A stretch of 64,000 nt of DNA from Campylobacter volucris (GTDB taxonomy: Bacteria; Campylobacterota; Campylobacteria; Campylobacterales; Campylobacteraceae). The notes beneath the pieces are model-generated. The model saw nothing but the letters and a program-made list of their open reading frames with translations, ran no database searches and was not told the DNA's origin. The stretch is taken from contig NZ_VOWJ01000021.1 of assembly GCF_008011665.1 (NCBI RefSeq), positions 112,537-176,536 on the forward strand. Reading direction: 5' to 3'. Below, piece by piece: positions 35,003 through 53,348 of the stretch. The position numbers were made by a program, and so were the translations under genes. Positions within the stretch are counted from its first letter, which is position 1, and the number at the start of each line of letters is the position of its first letter.

Positions 35003-35027
35003 AAGCTAAGCCTTTTTGGCTTAGCTT
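35003..35027. terminator. Terminator between porA and yaaA
   Basis: A perfect 10-bp stem (35003-35012 with 35018-35027) and TTTTT loop, 6 bp after the porA stop. It covers the last codons of the convergent yaaA gene. Confidence 0.75.
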
Positions 35028-35761
35028 GCTATTTCTAAAATTATCTCTTCTTTTAAACCTTGTATTTTTATCTCTTTTATTTTTAATTCTTTAGGTAAAT
35101 TGGTTAAAATTTCTTCTTTGTTTTTGATTAAATTTTGTGCTAAAAAATTTAAAATCACCCCTCTATAAGCTTTTGCATAATGACTTAATGCTTTACCATT
35201 TTTTAAAAAAGTAAAACTTATATAATTTTGTTTTAAAGTATAAAATTTTTCATAGAATTTTGCTCTTAGATCTATAATGATTTCATCTTTTAAAAGCTCA
35301 TCTAAATTTTTTGAAAAATTATCCTTATAAAATTTTTCTATATTAAAATTTTCTATTTTTTTACCTTGTTTAAATTTATAATAAGGCAAAAAATCACCAG
35401 CACCAACTGGACCAAATAAATTAGAAAATATAATTACATTATTATCGATATATTTTTTAGCATTATTATTTAACTTATCATAGTTTAAAAATTCATAGGC
35501 TACTCCATTATATCTTTGTATAGCTTTTGTGGTTTTTCTTTTAAAAATATCATTACTTAAAATATCTATCTCATCATCATTTTTTATCCCAAAAAAATCT
35601 TTTAAATTTTCATAATTTAAAGCATTGATATAATCTTGATATTTCTTTATAGCTTCTATTCTTTTTTTATACAATTTTTCAAATATAAATGATTTTTCAT
35701 TAATTTCATCATTATCATTTATAATACTTTTACTTTCACTAGGAGAAAATAGTATTTTCAT
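35021..35761 (-). CDS. yaaA: YaaA-family peroxide stress protein
   Basis: A 246-residue member of the YaaA/UPF0246 family, which in E. coli lowers free iron and protects DNA during peroxide stress. Conserved pieces are the start MKILFSPSESKSI, then AIQRYNGVAYEFL, IIFSNLFGPVGAGDFLPYYK, a Lys/Asp-rich DEIIIDLRAKFYEKF and KNGKALSHYAKAYRGVIL. AAGGA precedes the ATG at 35761. It is convergent with porA and shares its hairpin; 35762-35816 holds only AT-rich repeats before the tRNA promoter. Confidence 0.88.
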   Translation of the reverse strand: MKILFSPSESKSIINDNDEINEKSFIFEKLYKKRIEAIKKYQDYINALNYENLKDFFGIKNDDEIDILSNDIFKRKTTKAIQRYNGVAYEFLNYDKLNNNAKKYIDNNVIIFSNLFGPVGAGDFLPYYKFKQGKKIENFNIEKFYKDNFSKNLDELLKDEIIIDLRAKFYEKFYTLKQNYISFTFLKNGKALSHYAKAYRGVILNFLAQNLIKNKEEILTNLPKELKIKEIKIQGLKEEIILEIAS

Positions 35762-35816
35762 AACTTATTCCTTAAATTTTTAATTTTTTAAATTATATAA
35801 AATTATATAAAATATC

Positions 35817-35845
35817 TTGACAATATTTTAATTTTAGAATATAAT
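35817..35845 (+). promoter_or_regulatory. Consensus sigma70 promoter of the tRNA cluster
   Basis: TTGACA (35817-35822), 17 bases, TATAAT (35840-35845): a perfect consensus with ideal spacing, 14 bp before the first tRNA. Campylobacter promoters generally lack a recognisable -35, so this stands out as a stable-RNA promoter. Confidence 0.85.
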
Positions 35846-35859
35846 TCAACTTTATTTTT

Positions 35860-35935
35860 GCTGGTTTAGCTCAGTTGGTAGAGCAGCTGCCTTGTAAGCA
35901 GCAGGTCGGGGGTTCAAGTCCCTTAACCAGCTCCA
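35860..35935 (+). tRNA. trnT: tRNA-Thr (TGT anticodon)
   Basis: Cloverleaf with GCTGGTT/AACCAGC acceptor arm, anticodon arm GCTGC-CTTGTAA-GCAGC, GGTTCAAGTCC T-arm, and encoded CCA. First gene after the consensus promoter. Confidence 0.96.
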
Positions 35936-35981
35936 TTGTTGATAGCAGTGTTTGACCAGAGATGAAAAGCATTTTTATTAT

Positions 35982-36067
<86 letters not shown>

Positions 36068-36074
36068 TTGCTTT

Positions 36075-36151
36075 GCGGGAGTAGCTCAGTTGGCTAGAGC
36101 ATCAGCCTTCCAAGCTGAGGGTCGCGGGTTCGAGTCCCGTTTCCCGCTCCA
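36075..36151 (+). tRNA. trnG: tRNA-Gly (TCC anticodon)
   Basis: 77 nt; acceptor GCGGGAG/TTCCCGC, anticodon arm TCAGC-CTTCCAA-GCTGA, T-loop GTTCGAGTC, encoded CCA. It is 7 bp from tRNA-Tyr. Confidence 0.96.
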
Positions 36152-36252
36152 ACCTTAATTTTGGTAGAGTGAAACTGGGAGCTGTTTTTATTTATTTCTA
36201 GCAGTTTCAAATTTCCAAAATTTTTTAATTTATGTTTTTAATTTTTCTGAGC

Positions 36253-36327
<75 letters not shown>

Positions 36328-36393
36328 TTAATTTCAAAAGATTATAAAACATAAATTGGTATTTGTCTGAAAAATTTTATATGGAGGAAAAAT

Positions 36394-37593
36394 ATGGCTA
36401 AAGAAAAGTTTTCGCGAAATAAGCCTCATGTTAATATCGGTACTATCGGTCATGTTGATCATGGTAAAACTACTTTAACGGCTGCAATTTCCGCTGTTCT
36501 TTCTAGAAGAGGTTTGGCTGAGCTTAAAGATTATGACAATATCGATAATGCTCCAGAAGAAAAAGAGCGTGGTATTACTATTGCTACATCACATATTGAA
36601 TATGAAACAGAAAATCGTCACTATGCACATGTTGATTGTCCAGGGCACGCTGACTATGTTAAAAATATGATTACTGGTGCTGCTCAAATGGATGGAGCTA
36701 TTCTTGTTGTTTCTGCAGCAGATGGTCCAATGCCACAAACTAGAGAGCACATTCTACTTTCTCGTCAAGTAGGTGTTCCATATATTGTAGTATTTATGAA
36801 TAAAGCAGATATGGTTGATGATGCTGAGTTATTAGAATTAGTTGAAATGGAAATTAGAGAATTGCTAAGCTCTTATGATTTCCCAGGTGATGACACTCCT
36901 ATTATTTCAGGTTCAGCATTACAAGCACTTGAAGAAGCTAAAGCAGGACAAGATGGTGAATGGTCTAAAAAGATTTTAGATCTTATGGCTGCGGTTGATG
37001 ATTATATCCCAACACCTACCCGTGATACAGATAAAGATTTCTTAATGCCAATTGAAGATGTTTTCTCAATTTCTGGTCGTGGTACTGTTGTTACAGGTAG
37101 AATTGAAAAAGGTGTTGTAAAAGTTGGTGATACTATTGAAATCGTTGGTATTAGAGATACTCAAACAACAACTGTAACTGGTGTTGAAATGTTTAGAAAA
37201 GAAATGGATCAAGGTGAAGCAGGTGATAATGTTGGTGTGCTTCTTCGTGGTACTAAAAAAGAAGATGTTTTACGCGGTATGGTTCTTGCTAAACCAAAAT
37301 CAATCACCCCACATACAGATTTCGAAGCTGAAGTTTATATTTTAAATAAAGATGAAGGTGGTCGTCACACTCCATTCTTTAACAATTATAGACCACAATT
37401 TTATGTAAGAACAACGGATGTTACAGGTGCGATTAAACTTGCTGATGGTGTTGAAATGGTTATGCCAGGTGAAAATGTAAGCATTACTGTAAGTCTTATT
37501 GCTCCAGTTGCACTTGAAGAAGGTACTCGTTTTGCTATCCGTGAAGGTGGTCGTACTGTTGGTTCAGGTGTTGTTTCTAAAATTATTAAATAA
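36394..37593 (+). CDS. tuf: Elongation factor Tu
   Basis: GTPase that delivers aminoacyl-tRNA to the ribosome. The 399-residue protein has G1 [11 protein letters not shown], the switch EKERGITI, G3 [12 protein letters not shown]4 FMNKADM and G5 ISGSALQAL. Domain 2 includes [17 protein letters not shown] and domain 3 [17 protein letters not shown] strong AGGAGG-like Shine-Dalgarno precedes the start. It lies in the usual Campylobacterota order tRNA-Thr - tuf - rpmG - tRNA-Trp - secE - nusG and is followed by a short hairpin terminator. Confidence 0.98.
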   Translation: MAKEKFSRNKPHVNIGTIGHVDHGKTTLTAAISAVLSRRGLAELKDYDNIDNAPEEKERGITIATSHIEYETENRHYAHVDCPGHADYVKNMITGAAQMDGAILVVSAADGPMPQTREHILLSRQVGVPYIVVFMNKADMVDDAELLELVEMEIRELLSSYDFPGDDTPIISGSALQALEEAKAGQDGEWSKKILDLMAAVDDYIPTPTRDTDKDFLMPIEDVFSISGRGTVVTGRIEKGVVKVGDTIEIVGIRDTQTTTVTGVEMFRKEMDQGEAGDNVGVLLRGTKKEDVLRGMVLAKPKSITPHTDFEAEVYILNKDEGGRHTPFFNNYRPQFYVRTTDVTGAIKLADGVEMVMPGENVSITVSLIAPVALEEGTRFAIREGGRTVGSGVVSKIIK

Positions 37594-37598
37594 TCATG

Positions 37599-37620
37599 AG
37601 CGAGATTTTTCTCGCTTTTT
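37599..37620 (+). terminator. Hairpin after tuf
   Basis: A 7-bp stem AGCGAGA/TCTCGCT with TTTT loop followed by TTTTT, 6 bp after the tuf stop and 13 bp before rpmG. Probably partial, lowering expression of the downstream genes relative to tuf. Confidence 0.65.
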
Positions 37621-37632
37621 ATAAGGATAAAA

Positions 37633-37791
37633 ATGAGAATTAAAGTTGGTTTAAAATGTGAAGAGTGTGGAGATATTAACTATAGCACATTTAAAAATAG
37701 TAAAAATACAACTGAAAAGTTAGAATTAAAAAAATATTGCCCAAGATTAAAAAAACACACTATTCATAAAGAAGTTAAATTAAAAAGTTAA
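37633..37791 (+). CDS. rpmG: 50S ribosomal protein L33
   Basis: A 52-residue small ribosomal protein: [20 protein letters not shown], then a Lys-rich middle and [20 protein letters not shown]. Zinc-ribbon L33 proteins have two C-x-x-C pairs. Here the first (C9, C12) is kept, but the second reads C-P-R-L, so only three cysteines remain; I believe C. jejuni shares this. AAGGAT is 7 bases before the ATG. Its place between tuf and tRNA-Trp is the usual one. Confidence 0.95.
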   Translation: MRIKVGLKCEECGDINYSTFKNSKNTTEKLELKKYCPRLKKHTIHKEVKLKS

Positions 37792-37807
37792 GGCTTTTTA
37801 AGCCCTT

Positions 37808-37883
37808 AGGGCAATAGCTCCAATGGTAGAGCGCCGGATTCCAAATCCGATGGTTGGGGGTTCGAATCCCTCTTGCCCTGCCA
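37808..37883 (+). tRNA. trnW: tRNA-Trp (CCA anticodon)
   Basis: 76 nt; acceptor AGGGCAA/TTGCCCT, anticodon loop TTCCAAA, discriminator G and encoded CCA. The outermost anticodon-stem pair is a C-A mismatch. It is between rpmG and secE, as in other Campylobacter. Confidence 0.95.
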
Positions 37884-37899
37884 CAAAATAAGGTTAAGT

Positions 37900-38082
37900 A
37901 TGGAAAAAATAATAACTTATTTTAAATTATCAAAAGCTGAATTAGGAAAAGTGATTTGGCCTTTAAAAGAACAGGTTAGAAATGCTTATATTACAGTTTT
38001 TGTTGTTGTTGCTGTTGTTTCATTGTTTTTGGCGTTAGTAGATTTGCTTATGTCGTTTTCGCTATCTAAAATTATAGGATAA
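37900..38082 (+). CDS. secE: Preprotein translocase subunit SecE
   Basis: A 60-residue single-span SecE: an amphipathic N-terminal helix (MEKIITYFKLSKAELGKVIWP, with the conserved K-x-x-W/V-W-P turn) then one transmembrane helix (VFVVVAVVSLFLALVDLLMS). It clamps SecY in the inner membrane. I chose the ATG at 37900 with AAGG 6 bases upstream; an in-frame ATG at 37873 is inside the tRNA-Trp gene. nusG starts 5 bp downstream. Confidence 0.94.
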   Translation: MEKIITYFKLSKAELGKVIWPLKEQVRNAYITVFVVVAVVSLFLALVDLLMSFSLSKIIG

Positions 38083-38087
38083 TAAAA

Positions 38088-38618
38088 ATGAATCATAAAT
38101 GGTATGCAATTCAAACTTATGCTGGTAGTGAAATGGCAGTAAAAAGAGCTATTGAAAATTTAGTAAGAGATCATGGAATTCAAGATCGCTTGCTTGAAGT
38201 TATAGTTCCAACTGAAGATGTAATTGAATTTAAAAATGGTAAAGAAAAAATAAGCGAAAGAAGTTTATACTCTGGTTATGTTTTTGCAAATATTGATTTA
38301 TCAACAGAGCTTTGGCATAAAATTCAATCTTTGCCAAAAGTGGGTCGTTTTATTGGCGAAAGTAAAAAGCCAACCCCATTAAGCGAAAAAGATATTAATC
38401 TTATTTTAGAAAAGGTGAAAAATAAAGCAGCACCTAAACCTAAAATTTCATTTGATAAAGAAGAGAGTGTAAGAATTACTGAAGGTCCTTTTGCAAATTT
38501 TGTTGGTATAGTAGAAGAATATGACATGGTAAGAGGTGTATTGAAATTAAATGTTTCTATTTTTGGAAGATCAACACCTGTAGAAATTTTATATTCTCAA
38601 GTTGAAAAAATTGTTTGA
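38088..38618 (+). CDS. nusG: Transcription termination/antitermination factor NusG
   Basis: A 176-residue RNA-polymerase-binding factor. The NGN domain starts HKWYAIQTYAGSEMAVKRAI, contains VIVPTEDVIEFKNGK and SGYVFANIDL, and ends PTPLSEKDI. The C-terminal KOW domain is ITEGPFANFVGIVEEYDMVR...LNVSIFGRSTPVEI. Expected length. Placed secE-nusG-rplK as in most bacteria; it starts 5 bp after secE. Confidence 0.97.
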   Translation: MNHKWYAIQTYAGSEMAVKRAIENLVRDHGIQDRLLEVIVPTEDVIEFKNGKEKISERSLYSGYVFANIDLSTELWHKIQSLPKVGRFIGESKKPTPLSEKDINLILEKVKNKAAPKPKISFDKEESVRITEGPFANFVGIVEEYDMVRGVLKLNVSIFGRSTPVEILYSQVEKIV

Positions 38619-38640
38619 TAATTAAGTAAAGGAGAAGGTT

Positions 38641-39066
38641 ATGGCTAAAAAAGTTGTAGGTGAAATAAAATTACAAATAGCTGCTACTAAGGCTAATCCA
38701 TCACCTCCGGTTGGTCCTGCTTTAGGTCAACAAGGTGTGAATATAATGGAATTTTGCAAAGCATTTAACGAAAGAACTAAAGATATGGCTGGTTTTAATA
38801 TTCCAGTTGTTATCACTGTTTATGCTGATAAAAGTTTTACATTTATCACAAAACAACCACCAGCTACAGATTTAATTAAAAAAGCTGCTGGTATAAGTAA
38901 AGGAGCCGATAATCCACTTAAAAATAAAGTTGGAAAATTAACCAAAGCTCAGGTTTTAGAGATTGTTGATAAAAAAATTGCTGATATGAACACAAAAGAT
39001 AAAGAACAAGCTGCTAAAATTATAATGGGTTCAGCTCGTTCTATGGGTGTTGAAATAGTAGATTAA
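38641..39066 (+). CDS. rplK: 50S ribosomal protein L11
   Basis: A 141-residue protein of the GTPase-associated centre, needed for the stringent response through RelA. The N-terminus [20 protein letters not shown] and [17 protein letters not shown], and the C-terminal RNA-binding [12 protein letters not shown], are conserved. GGAGAAGG precedes the ATG. Full family length. It forms rplK-rplA with a structured 63-bp spacer downstream. Confidence 0.98.
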   Translation: MAKKVVGEIKLQIAATKANPSPPVGPALGQQGVNIMEFCKAFNERTKDMAGFNIPVVITVYADKSFTFITKQPPATDLIKKAAGISKGADNPLKNKVGKLTKAQVLEIVDKKIADMNTKDKEQAAKIIMGSARSMGVEIVD

Positions 39067-39098
39067 TACTCTTTACCGCCAAGAGTATAAAAAGGCGG
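39066..39098 (+). promoter_or_regulatory. rplK-rplA spacer hairpin with possible pseudoknot
   Basis: An 8-bp stem (39066-39073 with 39081-39088) has loop TACCGCC, whose CCGCC (39076-39080) can pair with GGCGG at 39094-39098, about 30 bp before the rplA start. This H-type arrangement suggests a control element for rplA, or an L1 target. Confidence 0.45.
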
Positions 39099-39129
39099 AA
39101 GCACTTTATATAAAATGCGGAGAAAATTG

Positions 39130-39831
39130 ATGTCAAAGAATACTAAAAGATTTACTGAATTATTAAAAAAAGTTGATGCAAATAAAAATTACTTAATGGA
39201 TGAAGCAATTACTACTGTAAAAACTCTTGCTTCTGCGAAATTTGATGAAACTGTTGAAATTGCATTGAAATTAAATGTTGATCCAAGACATGCTGATCAA
39301 ATGGTAAGAGGTAGTGTGGTGTTACCTAGTGGTACAGGAAAAAAAGTTCGTGTTGCTGTTATCGCTAAAGATGCTAAAACAGATGAAGCAAAAAATGCAG
39401 GTGCTGATATAGTTGGTAGTGATGATTTAATAGAAGAAATTCAAAAAGGCAATATGGATTTTGATGTTTTAATTGCAACACCGAATTTAATGGGTTTAGT
39501 TGGTAAAGTTGGTCGTATTTTAGGACCAAAAGGTTTAATGCCAAATCCAAAAACTGGAACTGTGACTATGGATGTGGCACAAGCTGTGAATAATGCTAAA
39601 AATGGTCAAGTAAATTTCCGTGTAGATAAACAAGGAAACATCCATGCTGGACTTGGAAAAGTTAGTTTTACTCAAGAGCAATTAAAAGAAAATATGCTTG
39701 CTTTTATAAAAGCGATTAATAAACACAAACCTGCAGCGGCAAAAGGAAGATATATTAAAAATGCTTCTCTTTCTTTAACTATGAGTCCTTCTCTTTCTTT
39801 AGACACTCAAGAGCTTCTTGATACAAAATAA
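39130..39831 (+). CDS. rplA: 50S ribosomal protein L1
   Basis: A 233-residue protein that forms the L1 stalk and often represses its own operon by binding mRNA. Conserved stretches are [55 protein letters not shown] and [17 protein letters not shown] selected the ATG at 39130 (MSKNTKRF); an in-frame upstream ATG at 39115 would add five residues and leave no Shine-Dalgarno, whereas CGGAG lies about 10 bases before 39130. A perfect 11-bp hairpin begins at the stop codon. Confidence 0.97.
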   Translation: MSKNTKRFTELLKKVDANKNYLMDEAITTVKTLASAKFDETVEIALKLNVDPRHADQMVRGSVVLPSGTGKKVRVAVIAKDAKTDEAKNAGADIVGSDDLIEEIQKGNMDFDVLIATPNLMGLVGKVGRILGPKGLMPNPKTGTVTMDVAQAVNNAKNGQVNFRVDKQGNIHAGLGKVSFTQEQLKENMLAFIKAINKHKPAAAKGRYIKNASLSLTMSPSLSLDTQELLDTK

Positions 39832-39985
39832 TTAATGAGAGTTTTTCTCTCATTAATAAAATTTAGATAAAATAATTAATTATTTTATTTTATTTAAATT
39901 TTATCTTAGATTGGAGATAGCCGAGGTCTTTGACTTAATTAGATTTTCTACTCTGCTTGAAATCACCGGTCGGAAAGGAGTAAAG
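39831..39985 (+). promoter_or_regulatory. L10 leader region with 5' hairpin
   Basis: The 155 bp between rplA and rplJ carry a perfect 11-bp hairpin (39831-39841 with 39847-39857) without a following T-run, then an AT-rich promoter-like part, then a GC-richer, structured stretch (39915-39980, TTGGAGATAGCCGAGG... CACCGGTCGGAAAGGAG). The last part has the position and character of the L10(L12)4-binding leader that controls rplJL in bacteria. Confidence 0.5.
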
Positions 39986-40465
39986 ATGACAAAAAGCCAA
40001 AAAATTGAACTTGTTTCTAAACTTGAAGATAGTTTTAAAACTAGCGAAGCTGTTGTGGTTTGCAACTATAAAGGTTTACATACTAAAAAACTTGAAGAGT
40101 TAAGAAATAATGCAAGAGAAATGGGTGTTAAAGTTCAAATTATTAAAAATACTTTAGCAAGTATAGCTCTTAAAAATGCCGGCAAAGATGGAATGGAACT
40201 TAAAGATACAAATATTTATCTTTGGGGAGAAGATCAGTTAAATGTTTCAAAAGTTGCTGATAAATTTAGCGAAGTAAATCCATCGTTTGAAATTAAAACA
40301 GCATTTATCGATGGCGAAGTTGCTGCTATTAGCAAAGTTAAAGCTCTTGCTAAAATGCCTTCTCGCAACGATTTACTTGCTATGCTTTTGCAAGTTTGGA
40401 ATGCGCCAATTACCAATTTTACAATTGGATTGGATGCATTAAAAAATAAAAAAGAATCAGAATAA
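39986..40465 (+). CDS. rplJ: 50S ribosomal protein L10
   Basis: A 159-residue stalk base protein. [20 protein letters not shown], then [19 protein letters not shown] and [17 protein letters not shown] are the conserved ribosomal domain; the C-terminal helix ([16 protein letters not shown]) holds L7/L12 dimers. The ATG at 39986 follows GGAAAGGAGTAAAG. The reading frame stays open upstream to 39911 but runs through the leader, so I reject the longer form. rplL starts 20 bp downstream. Confidence 0.97.
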   Translation: MTKSQKIELVSKLEDSFKTSEAVVVCNYKGLHTKKLEELRNNAREMGVKVQIIKNTLASIALKNAGKDGMELKDTNIYLWGEDQLNVSKVADKFSEVNPSFEIKTAFIDGEVAAISKVKALAKMPSRNDLLAMLLQVWNAPITNFTIGLDALKNKKESE

Positions 40466-40485
40466 AATCATAAAAAGGATAAAAA

Positions 40486-40866
40486 ATGGCAATTACTAAA
40501 GAAGATGTATTAGAATTTATTTCAAATTTAAGTGTTCTTGAGTTATCAGAATTAGTAAAAGAATTTGAAGAAAAATTTGGTGTTTCTGCTGCTCCAGTAA
40601 TGGTTGCTGCTGGCGGTGCTGCTGGCGGTGCTGCTGGCGGTGCTGCTGAAGAAAAAACTGAATTTGATATTGTTTTACAAGATGGTGGAGATAAAAAAAT
40701 CAATGTAATTAAAGTTGTTCGTGCTTTAACTGGTCTTGGTTTAAAAGAAGCAAAAGATGCTGTTGAGCAAACTCCATCAGTTCTTAAAGAAGGTGTTAGT
40801 AAAGCAGAAGCTGAAGAAGCTAAAAAACAACTTGAAGAAGCTGGCGCTAAGGTTGAGCTTAAATAA
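40486..40866 (+). CDS. rplL: 50S ribosomal protein L7/L12
   Basis: A 126-residue stalk protein that recruits translational GTPases. N-terminal dimerisation helix [20 protein letters not shown], a flexible hinge, and the C-terminal factor-binding domain ([20 protein letters not shown], then [14 protein letters not shown]). The hinge (residues about 41-52) is Ala-Ala-Gly-Gly repeated three times, encoded by three identical 12-bp units. AAAAGGAT precedes the ATG. Confidence 0.98.
   Translation: MAITKEDVLEFISNLSVLELSELVKEFEEKFGVSAAPVMVAAGGAAGGAAGGAAEEKTEFDIVLQDGGDKKINVIKVVRALTGLGLKEAKDAVEQTPSVLKEGVSKAEAEEAKKQLEEAGAKVELK
40606..40641 (+). repeat. Three tandem 12-bp units in the rplL hinge
   Basis: GCTGCTGGCGGT occurs three times perfectly and then starts a fourth time (GCTGCTG). 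It encodes Ala-Ala-Gly-Gly repeats and is far richer in GC than its surroundings. Confidence 0.9.
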
Positions 40867-40880
40867 TTTTAATTTAACAA

Positions 40881-49638
<8,758 letters not shown>

Positions 49639-49644
49639 TTTTTT

Positions 49645-49672
49645 ATCCTAGCATTTTTGCTAGGATTTTTAA
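49645..49672 (+). terminator. Terminator of the rpoBC transcript
   Basis: A 9-bp perfect stem ATCCTAGCA/TGCTAGGAT with TTTT loop, followed by TTTTAATC, 6 bp after rpoC. Confidence 0.85.
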
Positions 49673-49777
49673 TCATAATTCTTATATATAATTAAAAATA
49701 TTCAATAGTTTATAATTTTATAAGTAAAATTTAGATAACATTCGAAGTTTATTATTTTATTAATGAAAGGAATTACT

Positions 49778-50161
49778 GTGCCAACCATAAATCAATTGGT
49801 TAGAAAAGAGCGTAAAAAAGTTTTAGAAAAATCTAAATCTCCAGCGCTTAAAAATTGTCCACAAAGAAGAGGGGTTTGCACTAGGGTTTATACTACAACC
49901 CCTAAAAAACCAAACTCAGCATTAAGAAAAGTTGCCAAAGTAAGACTTACAAGTGGCTTTGAGGTTATTAGTTATATCGGTGGTGAAGGTCATAACTTAC
50001 AAGAACATAGTATTGTTTTAGTAAGAGGTGGTAGGGTAAAAGACTTACCAGGTGTTAAGTATCACATCGTTCGTGGTGCATTAGATACTGCAGGTGTTGC
50101 AAAAAGAACAGTTTCTCGTTCTAAATATGGCGCTAAACGCCCTAAAGCAGCTGCTAAATAG
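49778..50161 (+). CDS. rpsL: 30S ribosomal protein S12
   Basis: A 127-residue decoding-centre protein beginning at a GTG (49778) with AAAGGA 8 bases upstream: (V/M)[19 protein letters not shown]. The in-frame ATG at 49763 is upstream of that Shine-Dalgarno and would add five non-family residues. Lys43 in [13 protein letters not shown] and Lys88 in [10 protein letters not shown] are the streptomycin-sensitive forms. Starts the rpsL-rpsG-fusA run behind its own AT-rich promoter region (49673-49760). Confidence 0.97.
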   Translation: MPTINQLVRKERKKVLEKSKSPALKNCPQRRGVCTRVYTTTPKKPNSALRKVAKVRLTSGFEVISYIGGEGHNLQEHSIVLVRGGRVKDLPGVKYHIVRGALDTAGVAKRTVSRSKYGAKRPKAAAK

Positions 50162-50194
50162 TATAAATATTACAGACAAATCCATTAGATTTGA

Positions 50195-50704
<510 letters not shown>

Positions 50705-50716
50705 TAAGGAGAAAGT

Positions 50717-52792
50717 ATGTCAAGAAGTACTCCTTTAAAAAGAGTTAGAAATATAGGTATTGCAGCGCATATTGATGCAGGAAAAACTACTACTAGTGAA
50801 AGAATTTTATTTTTCACTGGTATGAGTCATAAAATAGGTGAAGTTCATGATGGTGCTGCTACTATGGATTGGATGGAGCAAGAAAAAGAAAGAGGTATAA
50901 CTATTACTTCTGCTGCTACAACTTGTTTTTGGAAGGATCATCAAATAAATCTTATAGATACTCCAGGCCATGTTGATTTTACAATTGAAGTTGAAAGATC
51001 TATGCGTGTTTTAGATGGTGCTGTGGCTGTATTTTGTTCTGTTGGTGGTGTTCAGCCTCAAAGCGAGACAGTTTGGAGACAAGCAAATAAATATGGTGTT
51101 CCTAGAATAGTATTTGTAAATAAAATGGATAGAATCGGAGCAAATTTTTACAATGTTGAAGATCAAATTAAAAATAGATTAAAAGCTAATCCTGTTCCAA
51201 TTCAAATTCCAATAGGCGCTGAAGATGAATTTAAAGGTGTTATAGATTTAGTTACTATGAAGGCTTTAGTTTGGGAAGATGATACTAAGCCAACTGACTA
51301 TGTAGAAAAAGAAATTCCAGCTGAATTGCAAGAAAAAGCTCAAGAATATCGTGTTAAAATGGTTGAAGCTGTTTCGGAAACATCTGATGAATTGATGGAA
51401 AAATATTTAGGCGGAGAAGAATTAACTCAAGAGGAAATTAAAGCAGGTATTAAAGTAGGTTGTTTAAATTTAAGCATAGTTCCTATGCTTTGTGGAACAG
51501 CATTTAAAAATAAAGGTGTTCAACCTTTACTTGATGCTGTTGTGGCTTATTTACCAGCCCCAGATGAAGTTGCAAACATCAAAGGTGAATATGAAGATGG
51601 TACAGAAGTTTCTGTAAAATCAACTGATGATGGAGAATTCGCAGGACTTGCATTTAAGATTATGACAGATCCTTTTGTTGGACAATTAACTTTCGTGCGC
51701 GTTTATAGAGGAAGCTTAGAAAGTGGTTCATACGCGTATAATTCTACAAAAGATAAAAAAGAAAGAATTGGTCGTCTTTTAAAGATGCACTCTAATAAAA
51801 GAGAAGAAATTAAGACTTTATATGCTGGAGAAATTGGAGCAGTCGTTGGTTTAAAAGATACTTTAACAGGCGATACTTTGGTTAGTGAAAAAGATAGAGT
51901 TATCTTAGAAAGAATGGATTTTCCTGATCCTGTTATTTCTGTTGCGGTTGAACCAAAAACGAAAGCTGATCAAGAAAAAATGTCTATTGCTCTAAATAAA
52001 TTAGCACAAGAAGATCCTAGCTTTAGAGTTTCTACTGATGAGGAAAGTGGTCAAACTATCATTTCAGGTATGGGTGAGCTTCACCTAGAAATCATTGTTG
52101 ATCGTATGCTTAGAGAATTTAAAGTAGAAGCTGAAGTTGGACAACCTCAAGTTGCTTATCGTGAAACTATTAGAAAAACAGTTGAGCAAGAATACAAATA
52201 TGCTAAACAATCAGGTGGTAGAGGTCAATATGGTCATGTATTCTTAAGACTTGAACCGCTTGAGCCAGGTAGTGGGTATGAATTTGTAAATGATATTAAA
52301 GGCGGTGTTATACCAAAAGAGTATATACCAGCTGTTGATAAAGGTATACAAGAAGCATTGCAAAATGGTGTTTTAGCTGGATATCCTGTTGAAGATGTAA
52401 AAGTAACTGTTTATGATGGTTCTTATCATGAAGTTGATTCTTCTGAAATGGCATTTAAACTTGCTGCTTCTATGGGATTTAAAGAAGGTGCTAGAAAAGC
52501 AGGTGCTGTAATACTTGAGCCTATGATGAAAGTTGAAGTTGAAACTCCTGAAGAATATATGGGTGATGTAATCGGTGATTTAAATAAACGCCGTGGTCAG
52601 GTAAATTCTATGGATGAAAGAGGTGGTAATAAAATCATTACAGCGTTTTGTCCATTAGCTGAGATGTTTGGTTACTCAACCGATCTTAGAAGTCAAACTC
52701 AAGGTAGGGCTACTTATTCTATGGAATTTGATCATTATGATGAAGTTCCTAAAAATGTTTCAGAAGAGATTATCAAAAAAAGAAATGGATAA
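50717..52792 (+). CDS. fusA: Elongation factor G
   Basis: A 691-residue translocase GTPase. G1 [17 protein letters not shown]2/G3 [14 protein letters not shown] and [11 protein letters not shown]4 [12 protein letters not shown]. Domain IV and the late signature [19 protein letters not shown] and [20 protein letters not shown] are intact. AAGGAG is 6 bases before the ATG. Last gene of the ribosomal block, followed by a long hairpin terminator. Confidence 0.98.
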   Translation: MSRSTPLKRVRNIGIAAHIDAGKTTTSERILFFTGMSHKIGEVHDGAATMDWMEQEKERGITITSAATTCFWKDHQINLIDTPGHVDFTIEVERSMRVLDGAVAVFCSVGGVQPQSETVWRQANKYGVPRIVFVNKMDRIGANFYNVEDQIKNRLKANPVPIQIPIGAEDEFKGVIDLVTMKALVWEDDTKPTDYVEKEIPAELQEKAQEYRVKMVEAVSETSDELMEKYLGGEELTQEEIKAGIKVGCLNLSIVPMLCGTAFKNKGVQPLLDAVVAYLPAPDEVANIKGEYEDGTEVSVKSTDDGEFAGLAFKIMTDPFVGQLTFVRVYRGSLESGSYAYNSTKDKKERIGRLLKMHSNKREEIKTLYAGEIGAVVGLKDTLTGDTLVSEKDRVILERMDFPDPVISVAVEPKTKADQEKMSIALNKLAQEDPSFRVSTDEESGQTIISGMGELHLEIIVDRMLREFKVEAEVGQPQVAYRETIRKTVEQEYKYAKQSGGRGQYGHVFLRLEPLEPGSGYEFVNDIKGGVIPKEYIPAVDKGIQEALQNGVLAGYPVEDVKVTVYDGSYHEVDSSEMAFKLAASMGFKEGARKAGAVILEPMMKVEVETPEEYMGDVIGDLNKRRGQVNSMDERGGNKIITAFCPLAEMFGYSTDLRSQTQGRATYSMEFDHYDEVPKNVSEEIIKKRNG

Positions 52793-52800
52793 TCTTTTCA

Positions 52801-52827
52801 ATCCAAGATGAAAATTTCATCTTGGAT
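52801..52827 (+). terminator. Terminator after fusA
   Basis: A 13-bp perfect inverted repeat (52801-52813 with 52815-52827) followed by TTTTTGTGTTTTTTTT, 8 bp after the fusA stop. Confidence 0.9.
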
Positions 52828-52887
52828 TTTTGTGTTTTTTTTGATTTTGCTAAATTAATATTTACTTTCATTGATATCGCAAGCTTA

Positions 52888-53245
52888 TCCAGATTCTTTT
52901 ATAAATCTTCTTTTTTTAAATTAGTTGAAATCGATGAAAATCTTATATATTTTAATAATTTTCATAGTTTCATTTTATAGGGTTTTGTTTTTAGAAATTT
53001 TCAAAAATGATATTAATTTTTTATCTTTTTTATGAATTTCTTCTACATTTGTTTTAAATTTAACTCTTTTTCTAGTATAAATATTAAGTGATTGTTTGTC
53101 ATCTTCTATGAATATTATTTCTATATTGTTATTGTGCTTAATCTTCTTCATATATAAAGAAAAATTTATCATTGATGTAAATAATTGGAGTATAAGAATA
53201 TGCAGATTCATTTTTTAAATTAATAAAAAGCAATAATGTATATTT
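52888..53245 (-). pseudogene. Decayed LytTR-like DNA-binding protein
   Basis: Within the 556-bp gap between fusA and the CorC-like gene, the minus strand holds joined-up protein fragments. One frame (53245 down to 53138) gives LLLFINLKNESAYSYTPIIY. After a frame change, another (about 53150 to 52975) gives IEIIFIEDDKQSLNIYTRKR with EEIHKKDKKLISFLKISKNK. This has the LytTR rhythm (I-x-x-I-E-x-D...I-Y-T...L-x-E-I...F-x-x-I-S/H-(K/R)). Past an in-frame stop the same frame still reads KIIKIYKIFIDFN, then KKRRFIKES, like the LytTR C-terminal strands. A frameshift and stops make a working product unlikely. The rest of the gap is AT-rich. Confidence 0.4.
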
Positions 53246-53348
53246 TTACAATCTTTTATAAAATTTATTATTTCTTTTTAATTATTGGTTTTCATTGATA
53301 AGTTTTTAAATAAAAGTAGATTTTTAGAGGTTTTTTATAGATGAAGAA

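Noticed and set aside
39831..39857. Perfect 11-bp hairpin after rplA as a terminator
   Set aside because: No T-run follows on the + strand and rplJ is expected to be at least partly co-transcribed; kept only as part of the leader.
39911..39985. N-terminal extension of rplJ
   Set aside because: The frame is open but runs through a structured leader; a strong AAAGGAG sits before the ATG at 39986, which gives the family-standard L10 start.
40419..40703. Antisense frame opposite rplL rich in Ala and Pro
   Set aside because: It mirrors the GC-rich 12-bp repeat of rplL and lacks a ribosome binding site or any recognisable domain.
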